From Oscarella lobularis (taxonomy: Eukaryota; Porifera; Homoscleromorpha; Homosclerophorida; Oscarellidae), in the NCBI RefSeq assembly GCF_947507565.1, contig NC_089176.1, positions 3,348,001-3,412,000 of the forward strand: DNA of 64,000 nt. The letters run 5' to 3'. Position 1 is the stretch's first letter. Each line of letters begins with the position of its first letter. Below the pieces are notes generated by a model, which had not been told where the DNA came from, did not search any database, and saw nothing but the letters and a program-made list of their open reading frames with translations. Made by a program: the position numbers and the translations under genes. Shown here piece by piece: positions 43,787 to 55,497 of the stretch.

Positions 43787-46700
43787 CTACTGTATTTTTT
43801 TAACGTAGTTTCTCGGTATGAAACCTTGTTGCGATCCGACTCTCGCCAGGATCCACTCGTCCGTCGAATGCTCGTTGTCGACGTCGGTGATGATGTCGCC
43901 TCCCTTCACAGCAAAATCCGAATCGGTGTCGTTATAGTCGTACAAAACTTTCCATCGAACCTAGAGACAACAAATTTGACCCGCTCGTACTCTCCTAGTC
44001 TAATAAGCCGAATTTTTGCCTTTGGTGGTTGCTTTGGCGGTTGCTTGGAAGGTTTTGTCGATGGCGGCGGCGGTGCCGCTGAAGCGCCAGCGTTACCATC
44101 CGCTTCCTTCTGTCGTTTTTTATAGATGGGGCTGTCCGCTATGGAACCCGGTTTCGCTTCGGATCTGTTGCCCGCTTTCCCCGCATCGCCGCCGCCGCCG
44201 AAGGCCTTTCTCTTCACCGGGTCAGAAAACGGCGCTGCGGACGTCGCGGACGCTTCCAATTTCGCCTTGAATGCACCGATTGAGATCGGCGGTGGTGACG
44301 TCGCCGCCGCCGACGACGCCGACGCCGTGGTTACGGATGGCTCCTTCGGGGCCGGCGCTTTTCGCTTCATCAACGGAGTCGTCGGAGCGGAAGAAGGTGA
44401 TTTGCCTTCGAGTTTCGCTTTGATTGCACTGAATCCTGACGGGCCGCCGCCACCGCCGCCGCCGGTTACTTCCGGCGGCGCCGTTCCCGATCTCGAATCG
44501 AGCGTCTTGCTCTTCGCTTTGACTCCAGGTCCTCGGCCGTAAATGGGATTAGGAACGGGCGACTTTTCTTCCTCCTTCTCGCGACGAAGACTCGGAAGCG
44601 TACCTGAGCTACGCGGCACTGACGAAGGCAGGCTAGACGAGGCGGCAGCGGCAGACGCCGCCTGTTCAAAACCGCTCAACATCTTGGCTATTCCGCCGCT
44701 CGATTTCCCCGAGTCAATAGACTCGGACTTCGTTATCGTCGACGTCGATCCCTTAGGCGGACGTCGCGGAAGAGTAGCGCTGCCGCTCGCACGCGACGCC
44801 ATAGGCGGCGCGAGACTGTTTCCGCTCGAATGCGACGATCCCGGAACCGACGAGCTACCGCCGCTGAGCTTCGACGACGTTTCCGCCGATGGCTTCTCCT
44901 TTTCAATGTAGTTATTCGGAACGAGACCGCGCTTGTTGTTGCCGATCAGCTGCGCGCCCCACCAGCCCGAATCGCTCGTCTCCAGCACGCGTAGCCGATC
45001 GCCGACGTAGATCGTCAGTTGTTCTTCGTTTTGCGCCACGAAATCGTATATCGCTACGTACTAGGAGAAAACAATGTGCGAGAAGAGAGAGACGTCAATA
45101 AACGTCGTACCGCGTCTCCATCCAAAACGTCATTAGCAAGTTCTGTAGAGACGAAGGCGTTGTTCTTCTTTAGTCTATCGCTATTTCTCGACACGTTTTC
45201 TTACCGGTTGCATTATAGTAGTCCGGAATGCCGCTGTCGGAGTCAGCGTCGCCGTCTTTCTGAAGTTGATCGACTACCTCGTAAATTCCGCCGCCCTGAA
45301 TTCAAGATTGCCTGCGACGTCTACAACAACGCGATAGGAGCGCTCTTACCTCGTCCTCGTCGCTGCAGATGTCTTCGAGTCTTTTAAACGTGACGAAATT
45401 CTGGGGTATGCGACCCAACGCGCCGCCCAAATCGACGGCAAGCAGCCACTCTCCGCTCATCTCCGCGACAACATTAAAAACGTCACCCGACTAAAACGCA
45501 AAAAAAAAGAATAAAAATCGTTTCCTTTTATCTCTGTTGTCTGCACCTTAAAGGAAATTGCGTCTGACGGGTCTGTGACCGAAGGGCTGAAGTTGGCGTT
45601 GGCGTAAGCCTTACCAATCGGCTTCTTTTTATTTTCTGGACGCGACTGAATCGGTTCGTCGAATTCTTCGTCGTCGTCGTCTTCTTCTGGCGGAGACGCC
45701 GGCGGTCTTGGTTGGGAAGGCGGCGGCGGCTTCGATTTGGGATCCGCGGACGGCGGAAGAGGCAGTGGTCGGTCTCTCGCGCCGCCCATCGATCCGTACG
45801 GCTGACATTTTGTCTCAAGTTCGCCTTTGAATGAAGAAATTGATTTTTCTTTATCCTGCAAAGTACGATAGGACACCGTTTCTTTGTATACATATATATA
45901 TATATATATAGAAACTTACTGGCGTTTCGGCCTCGGAAAGTCTCTTTTTATCACTACTAGAACTTTTTTTGGCCAACCCCAATCCTGTCAATCGCTTCAA
46001 AAAAGTTTTTCCTTTAGCACCTTTCTTCTAAAAAAAATCACAGACACATACAAATAATCAATATTGACACGCACAAAAACAATTTCAAACTCATTCCTAA
46101 TTAAAATTAAACGTAAACACTACCTGTTGTTTCTCAGCAGCTATGTCAAGCGCGCCTAAAGAAGAAAAATTCCATTTCAAAACAACTCGCGTCCTACTTT
46201 CTAAAATAGACGCTGACTTCTTTTCTTCGATAACGATCTAGGAATTTCCTTTCCATTGCTAGCGTTCTCGTTGACGCCCAGTCCTTCGGCAGCTTCGTAG
46301 TCCTCGAACACCACGCAGATTTCTTCGCCTTTCCAAAGTTCCAAAGCAATGCCAAATGGCGTCGTCCCAGCGTCGTCGGTCGCCTGCAACGCCGCCGTTG
46401 CACCGCTACTTCGAACGAGTAGTTGAGCGGCGAATTTCGGCAGATTTCGCTTCGCCGCAAAGTGGAGTAACGTCCATCGGCAAGATGCTAGAGGAGCAAA
46501 TCGATAATAATGCCAGGGAAAGGAGAAGACCGCAAGGTGGGCTCGATTCTAGAGACAAGGAAACTAACTGCCTGTCGAAACGTCGCGCGCGGATTTCGGC
46601 TGGGAACGCGAGGGGGGGGGGGGGGAGGGGGGGGGGGGAGGGGGAGCGCATTCATAAAGCCACCTTTCTCCCTTTACACTCATAACGCCGGGAACCGGGC

Positions 46701-47325
46701 TTTCCTATTTTATCTCTGCCTTCAGTCACACTGTAACCGCAGGTTTCCGGCGTTACGTTCTCTACCTCCAAAATAGTTCATCATCGTCAGATCAGACGGT
46801 ACGGCGAGCCGATCGCACAGATCCTCGAGCTCTTCGTCGAGCACGCGCGAACCGATGAAGTCGTCCGGCAAGCACTGAGCGATCGCGGCGGCGACGTGAA
46901 CGGTCGCCGAATCAGGAAGAAGCTCGCATATCATTCGATAGGCGTGCGCGAAGCACAATTTGAACGGATCGACGCGAAACGACTTGCCGACGGCCGTGGT
47001 CGTGACCGTGACCTCTTCGGCTTCGTCGTGAACTAGATAATATATATAGAGCGAGAGAAAATACTGTAGTCGCTTTTTCTCCTACGTCCAGTCTTCGCGA
47101 GAAGCGTTCGCGTGTCTAGTCGACTTGCGGTGCCCTGGCTGCGCTTTTTCGTGCGTTTTCCCTTGAAGACGAGCGTGAAATCGTCGGCGCCCGCCGGAAG
47201 CGGTTCGTCGAGGGTCACGACGAACGGTTTCGTCGTCTAGAAGCGGCGAATTTACGCGTCGGAGTCGCGCACTTGTCGTTTCTTACGTCGCACGGAAGCC
47301 TCTCCGGGAAGATCGTCTTTACCAT
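43787..47325 (-). CDS. DBB-ankyrin-SH3 adaptor A (BCAP/BANK1/Dof-like head)
   Basis: Minus strand, about a dozen exons; ATG 47325 (MVKTIFPERLPCD), stop 43787-43789. In order: a TIG/IPT-like beta domain (PFVVTLDEPLPAGADDFTLV), a DBB domain with the typical VDPFKLCFAHAYRMICELLP and an acidic helix before SDLTMMNYFG, an ankyrin-repeat pair (TLLHFAAKRNLPKFAAQLLV), a Pro-rich linker, and three SH3 domains: one ending WLLAVDLGGALGRIPQNFV, a second containing TSDSGWWGAQLIGNNKRGLVP, and a C-terminal one containing VLYDYNDTDSDFAVKGGDI and GFIPRNYV. DBB proteins in vertebrates and flies couple receptors to PI3K or Ras. SH3 fusion is not part of those known proteins. Long low-complexity linkers rich in Pro, Ser and Ala lie between SH3 domains 2 and 3. 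Confidence 0.75.
45892..45910. repeat. (AT)n microsatellite
   Basis: Nineteen bases of alternating A and T in an intron of adaptor gene A. Confidence 0.9.
46609..46647. repeat. Poly-G tract in intron of adaptor A
   Basis: Runs of about 14, 12 and 5 G separated by single A on the plus strand. The transcribed minus strand carries C runs. Strong G-quadruplex potential on the plus strand, and a likely spot for assembly error. Confidence 0.85.
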
Positions 47326-47808
47326 GGGGAAATCGAACTCGAAAATCGATCGCAGTCTTCGAGATCCACTCTGCGCGATGCAATTCCCGTTTTTTAGGTG
47401 TTTTCCTTTCTGCGCTGTACGTTAGAACGACGAAAAGCAAAAGGGGACCCGCCCCGTTTTTGGGCCTGAGTTTCCCCCCCCCATTGTCGCGCTCTTAGGC
47501 CACGTGGCATCTCTTACGTCTCTCTATCGCGCCTTCCTTTGTTTGACGTAAGGTTTCTTCGCGAGTTGTCACTCGTTAGGCAAAACGTGCGCTGAGAGGA
47601 GAGTTCTGCTGCAAGATGCCATCACAAAGACCATTTACTTACTGTAGAAAGACGAATGTGAGAATCGCAACCAACTGGCAGTAAGATCTCTCCTCAGTAA
47701 GAGTAGTTCTTCCGGGGGTTGGTGTATTTAATTCAAACTAGGCACGTGATTCATTTATTCAATCGTTAACTAGATGGGGAAAATTAAAAAAATAGTTTAC
47801 CGTCGTGT
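47326..47808. other. Intergenic between adaptor genes A and B
   Basis: About 480 bases: promoter side of gene A and 3' flank of gene B. A C-rich run is present near 47474. Nothing else seen. Confidence 0.45.
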
Positions 47809-50144
47809 TCAGGAAAGAGATCCATCTCTCGACGAACGTTTGCGCAATTCCTTTTGTACGGAATTCCAATCAGGTCTGCTGAGTCCACGTATTGACGATG
47901 ATGAAAAAATAGCTGATTCTTGATAATCTTGATGCCGTGGCAGTGGAGGAGGAGACCTTCTTTTCTCGGGCATCATTGCCTTTTTCTCCGATTTGGGACT
48001 CTGCAGTTTCTCCTGCCGCTGATGTCCACGAGCTGCTGTTACTCGCTTGCCTAAGCCCTGCGAGAAAAAGTCTCAACATGACGTTTTTCTCCCGGTGACT
48101 TACATCTGCATGTGAAAACAACGGAGATTCTGTCTGTTCAAGATAATTTGACGGAACCGTTCCCTCGTTCCCGGCATCGTCTCTAACATTCCACCATCCA
48201 GATTCGTGCTGATCGAGTATGGTAACGTAGTCGCCAGCATTCACTTCGAGATCGGCGTCTGACCGAGGCTTCCAGTGGTACTGTACTCTGTAGCAGAGAC
48301 TGGAATAAGGATTCTCTAAAATCCATATGTACTTAGAAGCAATGAAAGCTTTGTACGTGAAAAAAAAACTTACCACATTCTACCTTCACCCAGTTACTCC
48401 AATCATTGTAATCATCTTCTATGTACTACAAAAAAGTGTTTAGTAAGCGAATGAGCTATTCCCTTTCTCTACCGAAGATTTCTCCTCCGTCTTCAGTATC
48501 TCAATATGAGATTTCATTACGCGACCTTCTTTCCTATTTTCAACGGCCTTTAGCCACGGGCCGTCGAAATTTTCTACAATAAAAATCTCCGTTCCTTTCT
48601 AAATAAATCAGATATACGCTGTGCACACTTTCAATGTCCATTAATTAAGCGTACTTTCAGTTTTAAAAACTTCTCCTGCTGTGCTGATGGAATGAAGTCC
48701 GACTTCACGATTGCTCGTCCAATAATGCGCCTCATGTACATACCCTTTGAGGAACTCGTACCCTGAAGTAATATGTTAATTTCTAAATGCAGCTGACTAT
48801 TGTCATGTACTTTGATTCGCTTCTTAAGTTTAGAGCCTATACCGTGTGGAAACTCAGATGACAGCAGATGGCCTTATCACAGGTCTCACCTAATTTTCGT
48901 AAGTCAAGGCGTCTAAACAATTTTCTAGTCCTTTTCATTTTTGTCTGTAGAAAAAGGTGATCATTAACCTATGAGCAAGATTCTAATTCTTTTTACCTTT
49001 TTCTTTTCCAAAAGAACACTTGCAAGTGCATCTATCGGTGCATACGCAAAAGCGACACAATCACACGAGAGCAGGCAAAGTAATAAAGAGACACGTACTC
49101 GACTTCGATTGTTGAGACGACGAAGACATTACCTTGCCAATTTCTGCATAATCAGAAAGAGGAACGTGCTGTTCCACAGCCAAATCCTAAACAGAAATAA
49201 TCAAACCAGCCCATTGGCCAATGTACATAACACGCCTTGTAGTCAGCGAACAACTGCACAAAGTTGCTGTCCCCTCGAGCCGTCGCCAGTTCTATGGGAG
49301 TCATTTGGCTTTTGCTTTTTGTCTGCAACGCACTGTAGGCACCACTACTGTTTGCCAGAAGCTGAGCAGCAAATTGCTTCAGCCTTAGTTCAACAGCCAA
49401 ATGCAGGAGAGTGCCAGCACTGCCCAAATTCTCATCCAGCTGGCCTATACAAATAAAATTAAAAAAGCATCAAACTTACTACAATTAATTAATTAAATTG
49501 TATTAATTAATCAATTAATCAAAGCCTTAATTTTTCCTGCTCACTTCCAAAGAATCTTCGAAATGTCAAATCGGCCGGAATAGGCGGATGGTCTCGCTCG
49601 CAGAAGTCGGCCAATTCCTCGTCGATCGTCGTCACTTCGGAGTCGATCTCGGCGTCACTGATTGCGCTCCCCGATCCGACGAACGCCTTCGCCAGTACGA
49701 CGGGCACCTGGAGAGGAACGTCGCTCGGAAGAAGATCGCAAATGAGCTGGTAACGATTGAGAAAGTTCATCGAGAAGGGATCGACTTTGACGGCAACGGA
49801 CACGCCGACGACGTGCACACGCGCCTCTTCCGCGCGCCCGTATCCTAGTTTATTCACAGAATACAGGAACTGCTTTGTTTGCAGGCGTGTTTGTGCGGCT
49901 TACGGCCGACGGTTCCGATTAACGTTCTTCGATCGAATTTGATGGCCTTTCCGTGGCGGCGGCGATTCGTTTGTAGTCCTTCGAAAATGAGACAGAAATC
50001 GGTTGCCTCTTCTGGGAGTTCGTTTTGGAGAAGAACGACAAACGAGCCGCCTTCCTGGAGACGAGCCACAGTCTATTGCGATCCGTCACATATGTTTGGG
50101 CTTACGTCACAAGGAAGTTTGTCCGGAAAGACTTGTGCGTCCAT
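47809..50144 (-). CDS. DBB-ankyrin-SH3 adaptor B
   Basis: Minus strand, multiple exons; ATG 50144 (MDAQVFPDKLPCD, matching the start of adaptors A and E), stop 47809-47811. In order: a TIG-like domain (GSFVVLLQNELPEEATDF), DBB (VKVDPFSMNFLNRYQLICDL, VPLQVPVVLAKAFVG), an ankyrin pair (GTLLHLAVELRLKQFAAQLL, MTPIELATARGDSNFVQLF), a first SH3 (KKGTEIFIVENFDGPWLKAV), a second SH3 (DYVTILDQHESGWWNVRDDA, EGTVPSNYL), and a basic Pro-rich C-terminus (RRSPPPLPRH) that could itself bind SH3 domains. It has one SH3 fewer than adaptor A. A cytoplasmic signalling scaffold is inferred from domain content. Confidence 0.75.
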
Positions 50145-50309
50145 ATTGCGAAAGCGTACGGAACGACGTTTCTGAAACGCTGGAGTGGGGACATGCGCAA
50201 TTGCCGTGCTTTCAGTTTCCAAACATCCGTTCGCCTACGTAGCGTCTTCTACCACAGGAGGCAGGAGCACCTACAAGCAGTCAATATCTGCACATTACTG
50301 GTTCGATCT

Positions 50310-52840
50310 TTACTGGCTTGGAGGGAGGTAGATTCGTCTTATGTCTCGCTCGACTATCCCCGCAATGTTGATATCCGGATGTCGACAGTGGTCGAGCAGC
50401 TCCTCGACAGTGGCATACTCTCCCATTCTTTTCTCCCATTCTTCTAAAATGATGTAAAGACGATCGGATAAAGAAGAATGATCGGGAAGTCGAGAAACGA
50501 TGTCGAGTATTTCGCTAGTGCGGCAGTCGAGGAGGCAACGCCCGAGCGCCAGGTACTTTTCCGCACCTAAGCGAGAAATAATGGAGAATGCATCTCGAAG
50601 TCGCACTCCTTCAGGCAGCGGTACTCCTGAAAAAAAACCCAGACGAGTAAGTCCACTAATGATATGATATGATTGCATGGCTACCTGGCGATGATGAGTT
50701 CGCCTTTGGCGGAATAGGCGGAGCGGGGAGCTCCCATGCCGTTATCCACTCCTTCCTACCGGATAACATGCCGCCTCCTTCAAAGCACAGCTGTACCTGA
50801 AGCGACGTCACGTCACAACCCCTTTCGATATTCCTGTCGCAATAAAAACTGCGTCGTTCAGGATAGGCCCTATTTCGTAGAAGTTTCTCAATGACCTGAA
50901 ACGGAATAACAACCCTGTCTTCTTCTTCTCGTCTTGTTGTCCAGCCGCCAGCACGTCCGCATCGGAGACTGGAGACTCTCATAGCCAGATCACTTCTCTT
51001 CTCCGTGTCAACGAACAGAGGCACGACTTTTTTCTTAGTAAATCGCTCCGCTGTCATCTCCGATTCGGCCCTCTTTACAGCCTGGTCGCAATTACACGTC
51101 AAAAAGACTTCGAGTTGCAGGCAGTCCGGCATGCGCATGATGAACACCTGAGCGACTACTTCAACTCGGCCTTGAACGGAAAGGCAAAATTCGCAGAACC
51201 AAGTTGCAGTTATTTGAACGAAATCTTTACGAAGGTGAATTTTCATCCCGTTTTCTTTCACAACCGTTTCATTTAGATGTTTGAGTGATGCTATCAACGT
51301 CCAGGGAAGACCAGCTGCAGCGTTATTGCAATAATACACGCAGATTTCACTCGATTTGTTCTCCGCTAAATGAAGATGATGTCGAATGAAAACGTCGGCC
51401 GGTTTTAGAAGATGCGAATTGAAGGAAACGTGAACGACGTCAAGAAAAATGTGATGCTTGTTGGCCTTTTCTGAAGACCTTAAACAATGTAGTTCCAGTG
51501 CACAGTTGACAGATGTGTGAGCAGAGAAGGCGTGCGAAGGAACTTCGACGAAACAGTCGGTTTCCGGGCTCGATACCGTTCCCCCATTTTCACCAATTGA
51601 AGTCGAAACTGTAAGCCACTTTTCAAAATGTAAACAACTAAATCTAGTGCGCAGAGTCATATCTTCCGTGGTAGTGCTTGGAAGCATTGGAAGCCACTCA
51701 ACAGCATTGACGTAAAGATGTGCGCAGCTGTCACTCTTCCTCCACGCTTTCTTCTTCTCTACCAGTGACGTAATGCTACTCGATGCAGGAAGGCTTAATT
51801 TTCTGTTCCTAAATGTTACATCAGTGATAGTAGTCTCAGGTGTCATTGGCAGCCCTCTCAGCCAGTCCTGACGACTTCGTTTGAGTAGTTCAAATTTGTC
51901 CACTATCTGCAAACAGTCGATAAAGTCAGATTTCTCTAAAACGATTAACTTCACGGTTTTACTTCAAGTGTTTTGGAGAACTCTGGAGCCACTTGCTTGT
52001 CCCTTGACAAAATTGCGTCTTCGTTTTCTGAATCCAAATGCAAGCAAATGCGTGGCAGATCAACGTGATAACATCACCCATCCCTTACCTCCTCCAGATT
52101 TGACCGAATTCAATAGATTCCGCAATAGGAATTTTGAAAACTGGTGAAGATCCATTTCCGTGCAGAAATGATCAAGTTTTAAACGCACGTCAAACGGATA
52201 CACTTCACCTAAAATTCCGCAGTGAATCTCTAAAAAACGGAAATCGTGCATTTATACGGAGAACGGCGATCACGTCGAGGCGAGTAAGACGAGGACGCTC
52301 CTCGTGGAATTGAATGAACGAATGATCCATGGAGGTCTTATCGTGAGCTTCCTTTCGCAAGCCAAGAGCGATAATGAGCGGCACGGCCAACGGCGTGCGA
52401 TTTTCTGGCAGAAAGCCGGATATTTTCGCGAAACAGTCGACGAAGCGAAAATCGAAGGAATTGTGAAGAACAGCGTCGTTGGCAACGACTGTTGCGCGCG
52501 TTGATTCTGGAACGCCGTGATCTACCGGCAAATTAACGTAGGTACAGTACTTCGTATGGGCGTTGCCACTCTACCTGGAATGACAAAATGGAAAGTACGA
52601 AAGTCGACTCTCTCGGCATCAGCCCGACTGTTTTTCCTTCTTCCAACAAAAAGAATTTCGTACGACGCGTTCACGTCCGGAGCTTGGACAACAACATCGA
52701 GGAACGTGACCGACGCACGTTCTCCGCCCTGTAAGAAGATCCTTAGTAGGCTGTTCGCTGTACAGCACTGCACTAACGTGCAAGTATCCTTCCGCAGGAG
52801 AAAGTCGGACCCTCGAAACTATCCTCGAAACTGGATACAT
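50310..52840 (-). CDS. DBB-ankyrin-ZU5-UPA-Death adaptor C
   Basis: Minus strand, about seven exons; ATG 52840 (MYPVSRIVSRVRLSPAEGYL), stop 50310-50312. The head is of the second type shared with D and F: a TIG-like part (GGERASVTFLDVVVQAPD, RVDFRTFHFVIP), DBB (DHGVPESTRATVV, FRFVDCFAKISGFLPENRTP, LAVPLIIALGLRKEAHDK) and a short ankyrin-like stretch. Then a ZU5 domain (DCFVEVPSHAFSAHTSVN, FCEFCLSVQGRVEVVAQVFI), a UPA-like beta domain, and a C-terminal Death domain (EKYLALGRCLLDCRTSEILD, LYIILEEWEKRM, ATVEELLDHCRHPDI). ZU5-UPA-Death modules occur in UNC5, PIDD1 and ankyrins, where Death recruits signalling partners. Joining this module to a DBB head is, as far as I know, not described in vertebrates. 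Confidence 0.75.
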
Positions 52841-52992
52841 TTGAGTACTTGTGCGCATGCGGTGACACCGCCTGTAAAGCATAGTAGACATGTATGATAT
52901 ATCTATGCGTAAAGGAAGGCGTCAGAATCTTGTACATAGAAGACGTCACGTTTCTTGTAGACCAAGGCGTATGACACACGCTAAAATTATTG

Positions 52993-53109
52993 TAAGTTAC
53001 CGGTCGTAAAATTACAAGTTATGTCAGAGCAGTTCACTCAACTGCTCCACTACCGTATACGCTATCAAAAAATTCAATGTACCTTCTCTACATACGACGC
53101 GGGAAAAAT
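52993..53109. repeat. Duplicated intergenic block, copy 1 (upstream of adaptor C)
   Basis: About 117 bases aligning by eye at roughly 75-80% with 55381-55497, including a run of 16 identical bases (ACAAGTTATGTCAGAG). Copy 2 lies between the start of adaptor D and the 3' exon of adaptor E and includes the end of that exon. Confidence 0.75.
53074..53106 (-). pseudogene. Relic of an SH3 adaptor's last ten codons
   Basis: Within the duplicated block, the minus strand reads FPASYVEKVH then a stop, matching FPASFVEKLN-stop at the end of adaptor E (55464 onward). No splice acceptor, SH3 body or upstream exon remains. It shows that an SH3-type adaptor once lay between C and D, or that the duplication break fell inside its last exon. 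Confidence 0.65.
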
Positions 53110-53204
53110 GACATATTATTGACACCAAACAAGAAGGGTAATAATATAATCAGGTAACAGCGAGGTCCGAGTTGATCATATTGTGTTCAGAAATTCTTGT
53201 TCTA

Positions 53205-55295
53205 CTATGCCACCAATTGCAACATCGGGATGGTGGCAAACGCGTAGTAACTCTTCCGCTGTTGCTCCGACTCCAAACTTTTTTCCCATTCTTCCAAAAT
53301 CACGCGAAGTTGCTCAGATCTGTGGTATCCTGACACGAGAGACGCTATGTCTAATACTTGACTTGTCTGGCAGTGAAAGAGACAGCGACCAATTGCAAGA
53401 AATTTGTGCGAACCATGGCGACAAACAGTTGAAAAAACGTCAGTAAGCGTCACTCCTCTTGGAAACTTGAAGGGTTTACCTTAGACAATCAATATAATTA
53501 ATGCGCAAATATAAATGTATGTAATCAATCACCTTTACCTGAAGCTGTCCTAGTTCCAACTGTTATTTCACCAATTTCTTCGTCACCTTTTCTAAAACTT
53601 AACTGCAGTCGAAGTGTGCTGATATCACCGTCTGTGCCATGGTTTTTTGAAAAAAACATGCTGCGACGCTGCGAAAGAGCTCTGTGTTTTCGTAAAAGCT
53701 CTTTCATGTCTTGGTTTGTAAAAACCACGTCGGTATCATTTGAACAACTCCAACCTAAGCTAGAATCATCGCACGAGAATACCGTCACGTCCTTCTTGCT
53801 TTTCGTGCTAACGCAAAGAGTGATTTCTTCATTTTTAAGAAAACCCTCGTCCTTGTTTTGCTCTGCCCATTTCACAGTCTGTTCGCAACAGCACGTCAAG
53901 ACTACTGTAACTTGAAAGCAGTCGGACGGTGGACTGATAGGAGTAAACAATTGGGCAACGAACTGAACGCACCCCTGAACAGAAATGCAGAATTCGCAAA
54001 AGTGTGATGTTTTGATGACAACGAAGTCTTTTTCCAGCTTAATCTGCATGTCATTTTTCACTACGCAACTGCCTACTCTGTGCAGAGTAGCAATTCGACT
54101 CCAAGGCCGCCCAGCGGCCGCATCACTGCAGCAGTAAACTCGTACTTCACTGTATTCATTGCTCGGTAAGGCCATATGATGTCGAATAAAGAGACTGGCC
54201 GGCTTGTCAAGCGCGACTCCTGTAAGAGACAGGTGAACTGTGTCCAGAAAGACTCGATCAGCGATGGCAACGAGACTTCTGCTGCATGACTTTTCTAGTT
54301 TGTAATAACCCATCGAAGCCCTCCCGCTGCCTCTCACAGCACCAGGTGGGATTTCAGTAAAGGAGTGCATTTCGGGACTAGATATGATGGCGCCCTCTGC
54401 ACCAATAGACGTTGACAGCGTTAGTCGGTTTTGAAATTGAAGGGAATGCCCATCGATTGTGGCAACGATTGAATCCGGTATCTAGTAAATAACCGGCATA
54501 GAGGATTCCCCGACGTTCTATACATCACGCACCTTTTTGGGGACTCGGCGGGGAACGCCCCCCGAAGTGTTTTGCAAAGGAAGTCTGCAAAGACGGGCTA
54601 TAAAGTCGTTTAGCCCCATATCGGCCGCGAAATCAGCAAGTGTTCTTCCAGCGAACGGATATACATTTCCTAAACACGCGGTGTCAGTTCTACCGTTGTT
54701 AACTAATTAATTAATGCGGTGTTCTGCCTACGGAGAATAGTCGCGACGTTACGGTGACCTTTCTTCACGCTTCCGCGGCAGTATTTGACAAACAGTTCAT
54801 CCATTCGCGTTTTGTCGAGTACTTCCTTTCTCAAGCCAAGAGCAATGACGATGGGCAAGGCCAGAGGCGTGCGTTCGCCAGGCAGATAGTCGCACGCTTT
54901 CGCAAAACGGTCGACGAATAAGAATTCGAAGTGAAGTAGTTTGTTAGAAGAGTTGTCGCAGAGGACGCGCGCTTTCGTACTTTCTGGTACTCCATGATCT
55001 AGAAACAAACTGCTTATAGTACGGAATGACACGATGTACTCACTTGGAGTAACAAAGCGAAAAGTGCGAAAGTCAACTCTTTCTGCTTTAGTTCGACTGT
55101 GTCGTTTTCTTCCCACGAAAGAAATTTCGTATTCCCCTCGTGGAAGCTGCGATGCGATCCTAAGAAACGTGACTGACGCAACCTCTCCACCCTACGTTTA
55201 AAGCCGCGTCGAGTCCCTATTGAGAACTTGAAGATCTAAAAGCTCACGTATAAAGCGCCTTCTAGAGGAGACAGGCACACTCTTTGTTCCTCCAT
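53205..55295 (-). CDS. DBB-ankyrin-ZU5-UPA-Death adaptor D, frameshifted Death domain
   Basis: Minus strand; ATG 55295 (MEEQRVCLSPLEGALY), stop near 53205. Layout as in adaptor C: TIG-like (RVDFRTFRFVTP), DBB (DHGVPESTKARVL, FLFVDRFAKACDYLPGERTP, LALPIVIALGLRKEVLDK), short ankyrin-like part, ZU5 with the classic EIPPGAV motif, UPA-like region, and a Death domain start (HKFLAIGRCLFHCQTSQVLD, LRVILEEWEK). After EEWEK the frame departs from adaptor C. At 53279-53284 there is a run of six A (minus strand) where seven would keep the homologous frame, so the last Death helices are replaced by an unrelated tail of about 23 residues. Either the gene is damaged, the tail is a new ending, or the homopolymer was misread. 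Confidence 0.7.
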
Positions 55296-55380
55296 ACCGA
55301 GACCGAAACTGAATTAAGGCGTGTACGCATATCCTGGTATACTAAAAAATATGCATGTATTTCCAAGTCAAGTTAATTAG

Positions 55381-55497
55381 TTAAGCTACCGGGCTTAAAA
55401 CTACAAGTTATGTCAGAGCGGTTCACTCAACTGCTCAAATTCAGTATGCTTCAAAAAAAACCTCAATTTAACTTTTCTACAAATGACGCAGGAAAAA
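55381..55497. repeat. Duplicated intergenic block, copy 2 (upstream of adaptor D)
   Basis: Aligns with 52993-53109. The shared part includes sequence immediately 5' of the Death-type adaptor gene and the last codons of the SH3-type adaptor, so the ancestral duplication unit contained both. Confidence 0.75.

Noticed and set aside
43091-44125. 344-codon plus-strand open frame
   Set aside because: Off-frame shadow of the arylsulfatase last exon running into the antisense of adaptor A; Arg-rich low-complexity translation.
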